A DNA stretch of 64,000 nucleotides from Phycisphaerales bacterium (GCA_020847535.1 JADLBU010000035.1:50575-114574), one strand, 5' to 3'. Shown: positions 30,023-40,209, numbered from the stretch's first letter. A program made the numbers and translations. Notes: generated by a model from the sequence alone, not told the origin.

Positions 30023-32896
30023 GTGGGAGCGATCGATCGCCATTTCCTGGGCTGGTCCACACCCATCGTTGAATCCGCCGCGGCATGGCTCGCGGACCGC
30101 TTCGGCCGTGCGCACGGCGGCATCGATCTGACCGGGGTTCACATCGTCGTGCCCGGCTCGCGCTTCGGTCGGCACCTGATGGAGCGGCTGGTCCGACTCC
30201 GCAGCGCTGTCATCGGCGAAGCCCGAACCCTAGAAGGCTTTGTCCACACTGCCCTCCCGCCACCGCCAGCACGGCCGGCCTCTCCCTGGATCCGCAGGAT
30301 CGCATGGATGCAGGCCCAGAATCGCATCGAGGATCAGCATCGAACAGCTCTATGGCCAGCGGAAGTGGATGAATCGGTTGCGCGGGCGATCTCGATGGCC
30401 CAGGGCATCGATGACCTCGCCCGGCGGCTGGCGTGGGAAGGTCTGACGTTCTCCGATATCGGGAAGGCAGTGATCGCCCGGGAATTGCCGGATCGCGGGC
30501 GCTGGGATGCACTGACGCGTCTTGCCGAGGAGTATGACGCTCAACTCCGGGAGCATGGATTGATCGATGATGCGCTGTGGGCGATCGAGTCGGCCTGGCA
30601 GCCCGGATCGCTCGCCGGCGAGGTTGTTCTCATCGGCATCCTCGAAGTGCCGGGGATCGTGCGGCGAATCCTGGCAGCGCCCGGGATGCGGACCCACGCC
30701 CTGATCGCCGCCCCAGCCACCGAAGAACATTTGTTCGATAGCCACGGCGCAGCAGAGGCGGCGGCATGGCAGGATCGTCTGCCCGACATCCCGAGCGACC
30801 GGATCAGGATCGTCGCCGACCCCGACGAGCAGGCGCAGGCAGCGCTTGTAACCGCCGGAAGCGCTGAAGGATGGGGCCCGTTGACGCCCGGGGAGGTCGT
30901 CATCGGCGCGCCCGATGATGAGGTCGCGTTCTCGATCCAGCAGCTCGCAGAATCGCTCGCGCCGCCGACCGATGGGCGATCCCCCATGCGGATCCGCGCT
31001 GCCGCGGGGGTTCCCGCCAATCGCAGCGCACCCGGCAGACTCCTGGCGCTGATCGCCGATTTTCTGGCCGATCCCGAGTTTCCGCAGTTCGCGCGGATCC
31101 TGCGGCATCGGGATGCCGAACGCTTCGTGCGGGAACACGCGCGGCATGCCGGACGTGCGGAGAACCCAGTACCCCCACTCCTGGGAGATGAAACCGACCT
31201 GCCGGGAGTCCTGGATCAGTACGCATCTGATCACATCCACGGTGTCGTCGATGGCCGGTGGCTGGGAGGCAACGATTCAGGCCGGCGCGCAATCCGAACC
31301 GTGCTGGACTCAATCTACCGCGGAATCACCGCGATGCTCGGGGAACTGTGGCTGCACGATCGCCCGGCCCCCGCACGACCGCTGGCGAACTGGGCCGAGG
31401 CCGTCGTAGCGCTGGTGCGGGCTGTCTTTGATGGCTCGGCCGATGAATCCACCCGGCGTGCGAGCGACATCATCGAGCAGATCGCCGCCGGGCTGGCCGA
31501 TGCCCGTTCGCTGAGTGCTCAGCCGCTCATCAGCCCCGGAGCGGCGATCCGGCTGGTGCTCTCGGATCTGGGCACCCATTCGATCCCACCGCCGCAGGAT
31601 GATGCGGCGATCGAGGTGGTGGGATGGCTGGAAGCGGTCCACGATCCCGCTCCGTCGTTGATATTGACCGGGATGAACCAGGGATCGGTACCGCGCGGCT
31701 CATCGGGCGATGCGATCATCCCTCAGCGGCTGCGCGTCGCGCTTGGGATCTCGACACGCGAATCGACGCTGGCCCGGGATGCGTGCCTGTTGATGCAGGC
31801 CATCTCGTGCCGCACACGCGTTCTTCTGCTCGCGGGCCGCCAATCCCGGGATGGGACGCGTTTGTGGCCATCCCGGCTGCTCCTGGGGAACGATGACCGT
31901 TCGGCGATCGGCGGGCTGCGACAGTTTCTGACCAAGCACTCAGCGCCGTTGGCGGTGACCCCGCGGCTCGCAAGCCGCACGATCGATGCCCCGCCGTTTG
32001 AACTGTTGCCGCTGGGACACGCGGAGCCCGTGCGGGCGGTGAGCATCACATCCTTCAAGCGGTACCTGGAAAGCCCGTACGCGTTCTACATCCAGCACGT
32101 GCTGGGGCTTGAAGAGATGCAGGCCGAGCAACTGGAGATGGAGGGTTCGCACTTCGGGATCTTCATCCACAAGGTGCTCAACTCGTTCGCCGTTGGTCCG
32201 GCCCGCAGCAGCACCGATGCAGTGCAGATCGAGGCCGAGGTCTTGCGCTCACTGGAGGCCGTGGTTGCCGAGGATGTCGGCCCAGACCCTCCCACCGCCG
32301 TTGCGGTGCAGCTGGAGCAGGCAATCCACAGGCTCAAGGGTTTCGCACGCTGGCAGGCCGAGCACGCCGCGGCGGGCTGGAGAATTCTTCACACAGAGTG
32401 GAAGCCATCCAAGCCCGTGAAACTCTCCGTGGATGGTCAGTCATTCGAGCTGCGCGGCCGCATCGACAGGATCGACATCAAACCCGGCGATGGGACGACA
32501 ACGCTGGCCTTGATCGACTACAAGACCGGCGAATCCGCGGGAGATCCCGAGGATGCCTACGACCGCAAGCAGGGTATCTGGATCGACCTGCAGCTCCCGC
32601 TCTACAAGGTGCTCGCCGCCGAGTTGATCACGAGACACAACGCCGATGCCATCGAGCTCGGCTACGTGGTCCTTCCCAAGGATGGCAAGGTCGAGCTTGC
32701 CACCGCTTCGTGGAACGATACAGAGCTGGCCGCGGCGATGCATGCGGCTCACGAGATCCTCCGCGGGATTGTGAGCGGCAACTGGCGACATCGCGGCCCC
32801 GCACCGGTTGAAAGCGGCCCGCTCGCGGCGTTGTGCGGAATCTCCATCCTGCTCCCGGGAGCAATGGGGTCTGCGAACCAGGGCAAGGTGCGCTGA
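30023..32896 (+). CDS. addB: AddB-like PD-(D/E)XK nuclease / inactivated helicase
   Basis: About 957 aa. I use the GTG at 30023 (VGAIDRHFLGW), since the ORF's first residues overlap atpC. Subunit B of an AddAB-type double-strand-break resection complex. The N-terminal two-thirds is a superfamily-1-like helicase fold with no Walker A (VHIVVPGSRFGRHLMERL where GxxGxGKT would be), typical of AddB. The C-terminal RecB-type nuclease shows SITSFKRYLESPYAFYIQHVL, the entry His in HFGIFIHKVL, then RGRIDRID, LIDYKTGE and DLQLPLYK. I do not see the four-cysteine iron-sulfur cluster of Bacillus AddB. It is followed after 3 bp by the AddA-like gene, so the pair is an operon. Confidence 0.85.
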   Translation: MGAIDRHFLGWSTPIVESAAAWLADRFGRAHGGIDLTGVHIVVPGSRFGRHLMERLVRLRSAVIGEARTLEGFVHTALPPPPARPASPWIRRIAWMQAQNRIEDQHRTALWPAEVDESVARAISMAQGIDDLARRLAWEGLTFSDIGKAVIARELPDRGRWDALTRLAEEYDAQLREHGLIDDALWAIESAWQPGSLAGEVVLIGILEVPGIVRRILAAPGMRTHALIAAPATEEHLFDSHGAAEAAAWQDRLPDIPSDRIRIVADPDEQAQAALVTAGSAEGWGPLTPGEVVIGAPDDEVAFSIQQLAESLAPPTDGRSPMRIRAAAGVPANRSAPGRLLALIADFLADPEFPQFARILRHRDAERFVREHARHAGRAENPVPPLLGDETDLPGVLDQYASDHIHGVVDGRWLGGNDSGRRAIRTVLDSIYRGITAMLGELWLHDRPAPARPLANWAEAVVALVRAVFDGSADESTRRASDIIEQIAAGLADARSLSAQPLISPGAAIRLVLSDLGTHSIPPPQDDAAIEVVGWLEAVHDPAPSLILTGMNQGSVPRGSSGDAIIPQRLRVALGISTRESTLARDACLLMQAISCRTRVLLLAGRQSRDGTRLWPSRLLLGNDDRSAIGGLRQFLTKHSAPLAVTPRLASRTIDAPPFELLPLGHAEPVRAVSITSFKRYLESPYAFYIQHVLGLEEMQAEQLEMEGSHFGIFIHKVLNSFAVGPARSSTDAVQIEAEVLRSLEAVVAEDVGPDPPTAVAVQLEQAIHRLKGFARWQAEHAAAGWRILHTEWKPSKPVKLSVDGQSFELRGRIDRIDIKPGDGTTTLALIDYKTGESAGDPEDAYDRKQGIWIDLQLPLYKVLAAELITRHNADAIELGYVVLPKDGKVELATASWNDTELAAAMHAAHEILRGIVSGNWRHRGPAPVESGPLAALCGISILLPGAMGSANQGKVR

Positions 32897-32899
32897 TCC

Positions 32900-35800
32900 A
32901 TGCACATCAGAGCCCACGGAATCCTCGCATCGGCCGGCACCGGCAAGACACACGCGCTCACCAACGAGCTGATCGGCCTGTTGGTTCGCGGGCATGCACC
33001 GCAATCGATCTTCGCGGCGACCTTCACCAGGACGGCGGCGGCAGAGATCCTCGAGCGGATCCTTCACCGGGTGTGTGAGGCCGCCGAGAGCCCACGATCG
33101 CTGAAAGAACTGGCGAACGCGATCCAGGCGCCGGAACTGACGGCCCAGGATTGCACGCGGCTGGCCGGAACCCTTGCTCGTTCGCTCGATCGTTTGTCGG
33201 TCGTGACGCTCGATTCCTTCATGCACGGGATCGCCGCTGCGTTCGCCGTCGAGCTGGGGCTGCCCCCCGGATGGAGGATCGCCGGTGAGGATGAGGACCG
33301 CCAGGTCCGCCGCGCGGCGATCTCACGCGTGCTGCGCGAGGGTGGACGACAGACAATCCTGCCGCTCTTGCGGATGCTCAAGAAGTCCGAGGGTGTCCGG
33401 TCGGTGCGGGAATCGATCGCGAACGTCGTCAACGCCGTGCATGATGTCCACCTCAGCGCTGGGGAGGGCGCCTGGACATCCGTACAGCCCGCGGGAGGCG
33501 TTCTCGACGAGGCTGTCATTCAAGGGATCATCGAGCAGTTGCGGACGTGCGCCCTGCCCCTCACCAAGTCGGGCACTCCCGACAAACGCTGGCAGAAGAG
33601 TCACGATCAATCGATCAAGCTAGCGCTGGCGAACAACTGGGATGAGTTCCTCAAGAAGGGACTGGGCAAGGCCGCCGATGAGGGCACGTTCTCGGGTGGA
33701 GAGTTCCCCGCCGAGCTCTTGCAGCACTACGCAGCGCTGGCACGGCACGCCAAGTCTCTCCTGGTCGCCGAACTCTCCGCTCAGAATCTCGCCGCATCAC
33801 GCCTGGTCGCCCGCTTCGATGCCGCGTACCGCGGGCTCAAGCAGGAACGCGGCGGGCTGCGCTTCGATGATCTCCCCCGGCTGCTGCTGGTCGATGAGCT
33901 GATGCACATCCGGGATGAGCTTTACTACCGCCTGGATGCCCGCATTGAGCACATCCTGCTCGATGAATTCCAGGACACCTCGATCCTTCAGTTCCGCGTC
34001 ATCGAGCCCCTGCTCGCGGAGATCGTCTCGGATGAGACGCGCCCGCGATCGCTTTTCTATGTCGGGGATGCCAAGCAGTCGCTCTTCGGCTGGCGCGATG
34101 CCGAGCCACGGCTGCTGGGCCGGGTGTCGGAGCTTTGGCCGCAGATCGACACCAGCCAGCTGGCGGCAAGCTACCGCTCAAGCCCCGAGATCATCGAGAC
34201 CGTCAACACCGTGTTCACGGGGCTCGAAGGCAACCCGGCGATGAGCACGGATGCCGCGAGCCTCGCGGCACGCGAGTGGTCGCTCCTGTTCTCCCGGCAC
34301 ACCTGCGCTGACCGCGCCGCCAAGCTCCCGGGCAAAGTCGTGCTGCGTGAGTATCCAGAAGCACCCGACGATGCCGACAAAGAGATGCTCGCGAGCTGGC
34401 GCTGCGAGTACATCGCCGAGCGGATCGCCGAGCTGCACCGCAAGGCGCCCGGCCGGACGATCGCGGTCCTGCTTCGCTCCAAGAAATCTGTCCCGCGCCT
34501 GCTGATGGCGCTCGCGGATGCAGGCATCACCGCCGCCGAGGAGGGGGGAAGCCCGCTCACGCAGTCTCCCGCGGTCGCGGCGTGCATGTCGCTGCTCAAG
34601 CTCGCCGAACACCCCGGGGACACGATTGCGGCATTCCATGTCGCTTCGACCGCCCTGGGAGCGCTGACCAGGCTCGGCAAGCACATCACGCCCGAGACCT
34701 GCACGGCGGTCGCCGGTTCGGTACGAGATGACATCACACGCGATGGGCTCGCCGCCGTTGTCAGCGCCTGGGCCCGCTGGCTGCACCCGGCGTGCGGCTC
34801 GATGGACCAGGTTCGCCTGATGCAGATGGTGGAGGCGGCCGAGGACTATGACGCTCGCGGTGGAGTCGGGATCGGCGCGTTCCTGGAGCTGCTCGAGACA
34901 ACCAAGCGGCCGACCGGAGCGGCGGCGAGTGTTCGGGTGATGACCATCCACGCCGCCAAGGGCCTGGAATTCGATGCGGTGGTCGTGCCGGAGTTGGATG
35001 GCAAGGTTCCGGCGTATATGCCCGAGGTCGTTTTCTCACGCGATGACCTGATGGGACCGATCTCGCGCATCAGCCTCTACGGCAACCAGACGCTCCAGGC
35101 CTCCTGTCCGATGCTCGCCGAGCTGACGCAGGAGCGGATGACGCGTGAGATTCGCGAGGCTCTGTGCCTGCTGTACGTCGCGATGACGAGGGCCAAGCGA
35201 TACCTGGAACTCATCGTTTTCCAGCCGCCGAAGGGCGCTACTGCGTTCAGGCTCTCGCGGATCCTGCGTCACGCGCTTGCGGAATCCGCAGCCCCAGCGC
35301 CCGACGGCACGCTGTGGTCGCGCGGGGTTGAGAATTGGGATGCACTGGTCGAGGGTGAAGAGCCGCCTACAGCGCCCGCGACCGGGGGCACGCCGCGAAC
35401 CATCAGCGTGGGCCTTGCGCCCGATGCCGCTCGGCGGCGCAGCACCACACCCAGCAGGCTCGCCGAGATGCTGGGACGTGAGGGGGATGGAGGGCGTGGG
35501 GAACATGGGATCGAAGGACCGCTCGATGCGCCAGCTCTGCTGATGGCGCGCAGGCGAACCGCTCGCGGCCTTGGCATCGGTGTGCATGCCTGCCTGGAGG
35601 AGATCCGCTGGCTGGAAGAGGATGCCCCCACCGATGTCCAGTTGCAACGCATCATCGCGGCGGCGGAGGTTCCCTTGGGAGTCGATCCCGGGCGCGTGAT
35701 TGATGTGTTTCGCCGCATGCTCGACCTGCCGCAGATCACGGCACTGCTCAGCAAGAACCGCTACCTGCACAACGCCGATCCGGAAACGACGATCGACCTT

Positions 35801-36142
35801 TATCGGGAGCTGGCGATCCAGGGAATGCAGTCTGGGCGCATCCAGCGCGGCCGAATCGATCGCCTCGTTTTGATCCGCAGCGGTGTTCGTGCCATCGGCG
35901 CTGAGATCATCGACTGGAAGACCGATGGCCTGTCCGGCATCGATGCCGATGACCAATCCACGCCGCTCTCCGATGCCGATCTGGCCGCCAAGGCGGAGGC
36001 CTATCGCCCGCAGGTGGATTCCTATCGCCGAGCCGTGGCCCTGATGTTCGGCCTGGACCCGGCGGTGATCAAGGCGAGCCTCGTCATGGTCGGCTCTGGG
36101 CAGATCGCGATCATCTCGAACGCCGCCGATCCCCCCGCGTGA
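32900..36142 (+). CDS. addA: AddA-like UvrD helicase-nuclease
   Basis: A 1080-aa ATP-dependent helicase/exonuclease subunit that unwinds and resects DNA ends for RecA. Walker A is ASAGTGKTHALTNEL at the N-terminus. Motif Ia is FAATFTRTAAAEI, Walker B is ILLDEFQDTS, motif III is FYVGDAKQSLFGWRDAEP, motif V is VRVMTIHAAKGLEFDAVVVPEL and motif VI is LLYVAMTRAKRYLEL. The C-terminal nuclease has GLGIGVHACLEEI, GRIDRLVLI, EIIDWKTD and YRPQVDSYRRAV. All catalytic motifs appear intact, so this is the active motor and second nuclease. It is translationally adjacent to the AddB-like gene. anmK follows 31 bp later but is unrelated. Confidence 0.9.
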   Translation: MHIRAHGILASAGTGKTHALTNELIGLLVRGHAPQSIFAATFTRTAAAEILERILHRVCEAAESPRSLKELANAIQAPELTAQDCTRLAGTLARSLDRLSVVTLDSFMHGIAAAFAVELGLPPGWRIAGEDEDRQVRRAAISRVLREGGRQTILPLLRMLKKSEGVRSVRESIANVVNAVHDVHLSAGEGAWTSVQPAGGVLDEAVIQGIIEQLRTCALPLTKSGTPDKRWQKSHDQSIKLALANNWDEFLKKGLGKAADEGTFSGGEFPAELLQHYAALARHAKSLLVAELSAQNLAASRLVARFDAAYRGLKQERGGLRFDDLPRLLLVDELMHIRDELYYRLDARIEHILLDEFQDTSILQFRVIEPLLAEIVSDETRPRSLFYVGDAKQSLFGWRDAEPRLLGRVSELWPQIDTSQLAASYRSSPEIIETVNTVFTGLEGNPAMSTDAASLAAREWSLLFSRHTCADRAAKLPGKVVLREYPEAPDDADKEMLASWRCEYIAERIAELHRKAPGRTIAVLLRSKKSVPRLLMALADAGITAAEEGGSPLTQSPAVAACMSLLKLAEHPGDTIAAFHVASTALGALTRLGKHITPETCTAVAGSVRDDITRDGLAAVVSAWARWLHPACGSMDQVRLMQMVEAAEDYDARGGVGIGAFLELLETTKRPTGAAASVRVMTIHAAKGLEFDAVVVPELDGKVPAYMPEVVFSRDDLMGPISRISLYGNQTLQASCPMLAELTQERMTREIREALCLLYVAMTRAKRYLELIVFQPPKGATAFRLSRILRHALAESAAPAPDGTLWSRGVENWDALVEGEEPPTAPATGGTPRTISVGLAPDAARRRSTTPSRLAEMLGREGDGGRGEHGIEGPLDAPALLMARRRTARGLGIGVHACLEEIRWLEEDAPTDVQLQRIIAAAEVPLGVDPGRVIDVFRRMLDLPQITALLSKNRYLHNADPETTIDLYRELAIQGMQSGRIQRGRIDRLVLIRSGVRAIGAEIIDWKTDGLSGIDADDQSTPLSDADLAAKAEAYRPQVDSYRRAVALMFGLDPAVIKASLVMVGSGQIAIISNAADPPA

Positions 36143-36173
36143 ACGCGCCACGGGTCGTACGCTGGTACAAGCG

Positions 36174-37358
36174 ATGCCCCCCGCCACCCCCACCACACCC
36201 ACAACTTCCCGACTGATCGCCGGCTGCATGACCGGCACCAGCATCGATGGGATCGACGCCGCCCTGATCGAAGTCACCGGCCGGGGTCTGGGGATCTCGG
36301 TGCGAATGCTCACCGGCATCTCCAAGCCTCTGGGAGGCTTGGCAAGCGATCTCCGCAAGCTCGCCGACCAGCAGCCCCTTCCCGCTCGCCGGATCACCGA
36401 GCTGATGTGGGAGCTTGGTGAGCTGCACGCAACCGTGATCGCCGAACTGGCCCGCAGCGCACCGCCAGGCCGCTCGATCGATCTGGCGTGCGTGCATGGC
36501 CAGACCGTGTACCACGGCCCACGCAGAACCTGGCAACTGATCCAACCTGCGCCGATCCTCGATCGCATCCAATCCCCGGTCGTCTTCGATCTCCGCGCCG
36601 CCGACATCGCCGCCGGAGGCCAGGGCGCACCCCTGACGCCGATCGCCGACTGGATCCTCTTCCGCGATCCCCGGGTCCCCCGCGCGATCGTCAATCTCGG
36701 CGGCTTCTGCAACATCACACTCTTGCCCGCCGGCGATACCAAGGCATCACTCTCGGCCGTGCGTGGACGAGATGTCTGCGCCTGCAACCAGCTCCTCGAT
36801 GGGCTTGCGCGAATCAGACTGGGCCGCAAGTTTGATGAGGATGGTGCGATCGCCGCGACCGGCAAGGTCATCCCCGCGGCGATGTCCGCGCTGAAGCAAA
36901 TCCTCGAACAGCAATCGGCGGGTGGGCGATCGCTGGGAACCGGGGATGAACTCAGCTCCTGGATCAGCGCCACCGCAGCGCAGCCGGGGGCCGATGTCGT
37001 GCGGACCGCGTGCGAGGCGATCGGTCAGACGATCGGTACCGCGATCGGCAGGCCCGCCGGCAATCCGTCCATATCGCGCGAGGTCATGCTCGCCGGCGGA
37101 GGCATCAACAACCGCACACTTGTCGATGCCATCCGCGCGGCAAGCCACGCGGGAGATGCGGCGATCCGTGTGATCGCAAGCGATGATGCGGGCATTCCTG
37201 CCTCCTATCGCGAAGCGATCGGATTCGCCGTGCTGGGGGCTCTCTGCCAGGATCGCATGCCCATCACTCTGCCGGAAATCACCGGATGCCGCGCACCCGC
37301 CCCCATTTCCGGCGCGTGGGTGTTTCCCTCCAACCCGCAGCCGCCCAGCTCGCGATAG
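36174..37358 (+). CDS. anmK: Anhydro-N-acetylmuramic acid kinase
   Basis: A 394-aa cytoplasmic kinase of peptidoglycan recycling. It opens the 1,6-anhydro ring of anhydro-MurNAc and phosphorylates it to MurNAc-6-phosphate. Family blocks are IAGCMTGTSIDGIDAALIE, DLACVHGQTVYHGP (catalytic Asp region), FDLRAADIAAGGQGAPLTPI, NLGGFCNITLL and the C-terminal MLAGGGINNRTLVDAIR. Length is normal. It lies 9 bp before murQ, whose product consumes its product. Recycling implies lytic transglycosylase activity in this organism. Confidence 0.93.
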   Translation: MPPATPTTPTTSRLIAGCMTGTSIDGIDAALIEVTGRGLGISVRMLTGISKPLGGLASDLRKLADQQPLPARRITELMWELGELHATVIAELARSAPPGRSIDLACVHGQTVYHGPRRTWQLIQPAPILDRIQSPVVFDLRAADIAAGGQGAPLTPIADWILFRDPRVPRAIVNLGGFCNITLLPAGDTKASLSAVRGRDVCACNQLLDGLARIRLGRKFDEDGAIAATGKVIPAAMSALKQILEQQSAGGRSLGTGDELSSWISATAAQPGADVVRTACEAIGQTIGTAIGRPAGNPSISREVMLAGGGINNRTLVDAIRAASHAGDAAIRVIASDDAGIPASYREAIGFAVLGALCQDRMPITLPEITGCRAPAPISGAWVFPSNPQPPSSR

Positions 37359-37367
37359 TCCAACCCA

Positions 37368-38324
37368 ATGCCGCCAGAAACCATGACCTCAACACCCTCA
37401 TCTCCATCTTCTCCCCTCCCCCCCGATCGCTCTCACCTGCTCACCGAGCACCGCAACTCGGCCTCGATGAATCTCCACACGCTCTCCTCGCGCGAGATCG
37501 TGGATCTCATCCAGGAGGAGGATCGCGAGGTCTTCCGGGCAATGAAGCGGTCCCGGCACTTGGTCGCCAGGCTGATCGCCGCCGCCGAGCCAGGATTCAT
37601 CGCCGGCGGCAGGCTGATCTATGTCGGCGCGGGCACCAGCGGACGCCTGGGTGTGCTTGATGCTTCTGAAGCCCCGCCGACGTTCTGCGTCGAGCCCGGC
37701 AAGATCGTGGGCATGATCGCGGGCGGTGATTCAGCCCTGCGCAAGTCCAGCGAAGGCAAGGAGGACGATCCGCGCGGCGCGTGGGATGAACTGACCGCCC
37801 TTAGCCTGACCGCGCACGACACCGTCATCGGGATCGCCGCCGGCGGCACCACACCCTACCCGCGCGGCGCGATGGAGTTCTGCAAGACACAGCTCCCCGA
37901 AGATCGCCGGCCGATCACCGCGATGATCGCCTGCGTCAACATCGAACCCCCGCCCCACACCGACCACCTGATCATCCTCAAGACCGGCCCCGAGGTGCTG
38001 ACCGGCTCGACCAGAATGAAAGCCGGCACCGCGACCAAGATGACGCTCAACACGATTTCCACGACGCTGATGATCAGGTCAGGCCGCGTCTACGAGAACC
38101 TGATGGTCGATGTCCGCGCCAGCAACGACAAGCTCCGGGACCGCGCTGCCCGAATCATCGCCACGCTGACCGGCCTTGATCGCCAGGAGAGCTTCTCGCT
38201 GCTCGACAGCGCCGGCGGCGCTGTCAAGACCGCCATCGTCATGCACCGCAACGGCGTCGATCGCAGGAAAGCCGAGTCCATGCTCGCCGCCGCCGATCAA
38301 CGCCTGGATCGGCTGCCGGAGTGA
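37368..38324 (+). CDS. murQ: N-acetylmuramic acid 6-phosphate etherase
   Basis: A 318-aa SIS-fold enzyme that cleaves the lactyl ether of MurNAc-6-P to GlcNAc-6-P and D-lactate. Motifs are TEHRNSASMNLHTLSSREIVDLI, the sugar-binding IYVGAGTSGRLGVLDASEAPPTF, MIAGGDSALRKSSEGKEDD (catalytic Glu region) and TRMKAGTATKMTLNTIST. Residues about 1-22 are Ser/Pro-rich and not conserved, and a second ATG at 37383 is an equally possible start. It is co-transcribed with anmK, so two consecutive recycling steps sit side by side. The downstream GlcNAc-6-P enzymes are not in the window. Confidence 0.94.
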   Translation: MPPETMTSTPSSPSSPLPPDRSHLLTEHRNSASMNLHTLSSREIVDLIQEEDREVFRAMKRSRHLVARLIAAAEPGFIAGGRLIYVGAGTSGRLGVLDASEAPPTFCVEPGKIVGMIAGGDSALRKSSEGKEDDPRGAWDELTALSLTAHDTVIGIAAGGTTPYPRGAMEFCKTQLPEDRRPITAMIACVNIEPPPHTDHLIILKTGPEVLTGSTRMKAGTATKMTLNTISTTLMIRSGRVYENLMVDVRASNDKLRDRAARIIATLTGLDRQESFSLLDSAGGAVKTAIVMHRNGVDRRKAESMLAAADQRLDRLPE

Positions 38325-38363
38325 TTCACCGCGGCCATCCCGCCGCGGTATACTCGCGCACTC

Positions 38364-39767
38364 ATGACCTCGGAATCACTGACCGGCACCGAGTCGTTCC
38401 GCATGCGAGCCCAGCGCGGGGAACAGGGTCGGATGGCGATCATGGTGGTGATGTTCCTGGCTGTTCTCACCATGATTGTGCTCCGCCGCGCGACCGGCGG
38501 GACAACGGTGAGCGGCACGGCCACGTTCATTCCGATGATCTGCGTCATGGCCGCGGGGATCCTCTTCGAATCCATCGCGTTCTTCACGGTCTGGTCCGCC
38601 AATCGCCGCGGCGTGTTGCTCCCGCTGTGGCGATTCAACGCCAACGCCGTCGTGGAACTGGCGATCCCGGTCGCGGCGCTGGTGATCCCGCAGGAGTACT
38701 CGCCCCGGGGAGACTACAGCGCGCTCTCCGGCCCGTCGCTATTGCTCCTTCCGCTCGTGATCCTGACATCGGTGCTGCGGCTCAAACCGCGGGTCACTCT
38801 GCTCACCGGCATCGGCGCAGCCCTTGCGCACTGCGCCCTGTCGATCCGTGTCATCGTGCGGGATGACCTCGATCCGCACCACATCCCCGTCGTCCTCACC
38901 TACAGCGTCGCCCTTCTGCTCATCGCGATCGCGGCCTGGTTCGTCGCCCGCCAGGTCAAGCGGCATGTGATCGAGACCGTGGAGGAAGCGACCCTCCGTG
39001 AGCGCACCGGCCAGAAGCTCTCGCTCGTCGAGCGCGATCTGAATATCGCCCGGGATATACAGATGGGCCTGCTTCCCTCTGAGCCGCCGAACCTCCCGGG
39101 CTTCGACATCGCAGGGCTCAACCGCCCCGCCGAGCAGACCGGTGGCGACTTTTACGACTGGCAGATGCTCCCCGACGGGCGCCTGCTGGCGATCATGGCC
39201 GATGTCACCGGCCACGGCATCGGCCCGGCGCTGGTGATGGCCGTCTGCCGGGCGTACTCCCGGGCCTCAGCGCTGCTGGATCCCAACCCCGCATCGCTGT
39301 TGGCCCGCCTCAACGCGCTGTTGTACGCGGACCTCCAGCAAGGGCGATTCATCACGCTGGCGATGGCGATGACCTCGGCCGACGGAAGGCTTGATCTGAT
39401 CTCGGCCGGTCATGGCCCCACCCTTCTGTGGCGTGCAAAGGAGCGGAGAATCGAGCAGTTTGCCGGGGATGGCATCCCGCTGGCGATCACACCCGATGAG
39501 CAGTACGGACCGGTGCGTGAGCTCGTCCTCGAGCCCGGCGATGTGCTGGTCATGCTGACCGATGGGGTCTTCGAATGGCCCGACCACAACCGCCGGCAGT
39601 TCGGCATCGAGCGCATCGCCGATCTGCTCAGCCGCGTCGCCGATCAAAGCTCAACCCAGATCATCGAAGAGATCAACAGCGCCGTCACCACGTTCGTCGC
39701 CGGCGCTCCCCAGGTCGATGATTTCACGATCCTGGCGCTCAAGCGGCTGGCAACCTCGACTACCTGA
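38364..39767 (+). CDS. Membrane PP2C-type (RsbU/SpoIIE) serine phosphatase
   Basis: 467 aa. About six N-terminal membrane helices (residues about 22-200, such as IMVVMFLAVLTMIVL and VVLTYSVALLLIAIAAWFVA) lead through a short coiled linker (LSLVERDLNIARDIQMGLLP) to a PP2C domain. Metal-binding aspartates are visible in GGDFYDW, MADVTGHGIGPAL, MLTDGVFEW and QVDDFTILAL. It probably dephosphorylates an anti-sigma-antagonist (STAS) protein in a partner-switching pathway in response to a membrane signal. No STAS or kinase gene is adjacent. Its last 8 bp overlap the convergent PGPGW gene. Confidence 0.88.
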   Translation: MTSESLTGTESFRMRAQRGEQGRMAIMVVMFLAVLTMIVLRRATGGTTVSGTATFIPMICVMAAGILFESIAFFTVWSANRRGVLLPLWRFNANAVVELAIPVAALVIPQEYSPRGDYSALSGPSLLLLPLVILTSVLRLKPRVTLLTGIGAALAHCALSIRVIVRDDLDPHHIPVVLTYSVALLLIAIAAWFVARQVKRHVIETVEEATLRERTGQKLSLVERDLNIARDIQMGLLPSEPPNLPGFDIAGLNRPAEQTGGDFYDWQMLPDGRLLAIMADVTGHGIGPALVMAVCRAYSRASALLDPNPASLLARLNALLYADLQQGRFITLAMAMTSADGRLDLISAGHGPTLLWRAKERRIEQFAGDGIPLAITPDEQYGPVRELVLEPGDVLVMLTDGVFEWPDHNRRQFGIERIADLLSRVADQSSTQIIEEINSAVTTFVAGAPQVDDFTILALKRLATSTT

Positions 39768-40209
39768 GCGGCCCCCCCGGCGATGTGTGCGGCGCGGTCT
39801 TACCCGTCACGAACGGCGGAGCGCCCCGCCGCCTTCGGATCCAGCCCAGGGCATTCATCACCGGTCGGTGCGAGACCAGCCAGCGCTCCACACGGTACTT
39901 GCCGGGGAATTCAACCAGCATCAGACCTACGAGGATCCCGATGATGCCCGGTCCGGGCAGGACCAGCATCGCGAGCCCGGCGAGCAGGAGGATCCATCCG
40001 GCGATATTGCGTGCGATCCGCACCGGCCAGCGCCATGTGGGATGCTCCACGGCCCATGGGGAAGGGGGCCTTTTGTTGTGCGAGAAATAGTCAGCGGGTA
40101 TGCGGGCGACGATGAGGGGGGTGAGCAGCACGCAGAGAATCAGCGTGCCGACCGAGATGCCGGAGAGCCAGATGAGGGCTGTGCGGTGTTCCTGAAGCCA
40201 TTCAACCAC
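39760..40209 (-). CDS. PGPGW-family small membrane protein
   Basis: A 149-aa integral membrane protein with one N-terminal helix (LIWLSGISVGTLILCVLLTPLIV) and a second hydrophobic hairpin centred on LAMLVLPGPGIIGILVGLMLV. The PGPG turn is the hallmark of the PGPGW (TIGR02611-like) family, with the final Trp replaced by Ile. The Arg-rich segment between RVERWLVSHRPVMNALGWIRRRR and the end is cytoplasmic by charge. Family function is unknown. It is convergent with the phosphatase gene. Confidence 0.75.
   Translation of the reverse strand: MVEWLQEHRTALIWLSGISVGTLILCVLLTPLIVARIPADYFSHNKRPPSPWAVEHPTWRWPVRIARNIAGWILLLAGLAMLVLPGPGIIGILVGLMLVEFPGKYRVERWLVSHRPVMNALGWIRRRRGAPPFVTGKTAPHTSPGGPLR

Noticed and set aside
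35036-36973. Minus-strand ORF of 645 codons
   Set aside because: Spans the antisense of the AddA-like gene and anmK; no domain, and low-complexity composition.
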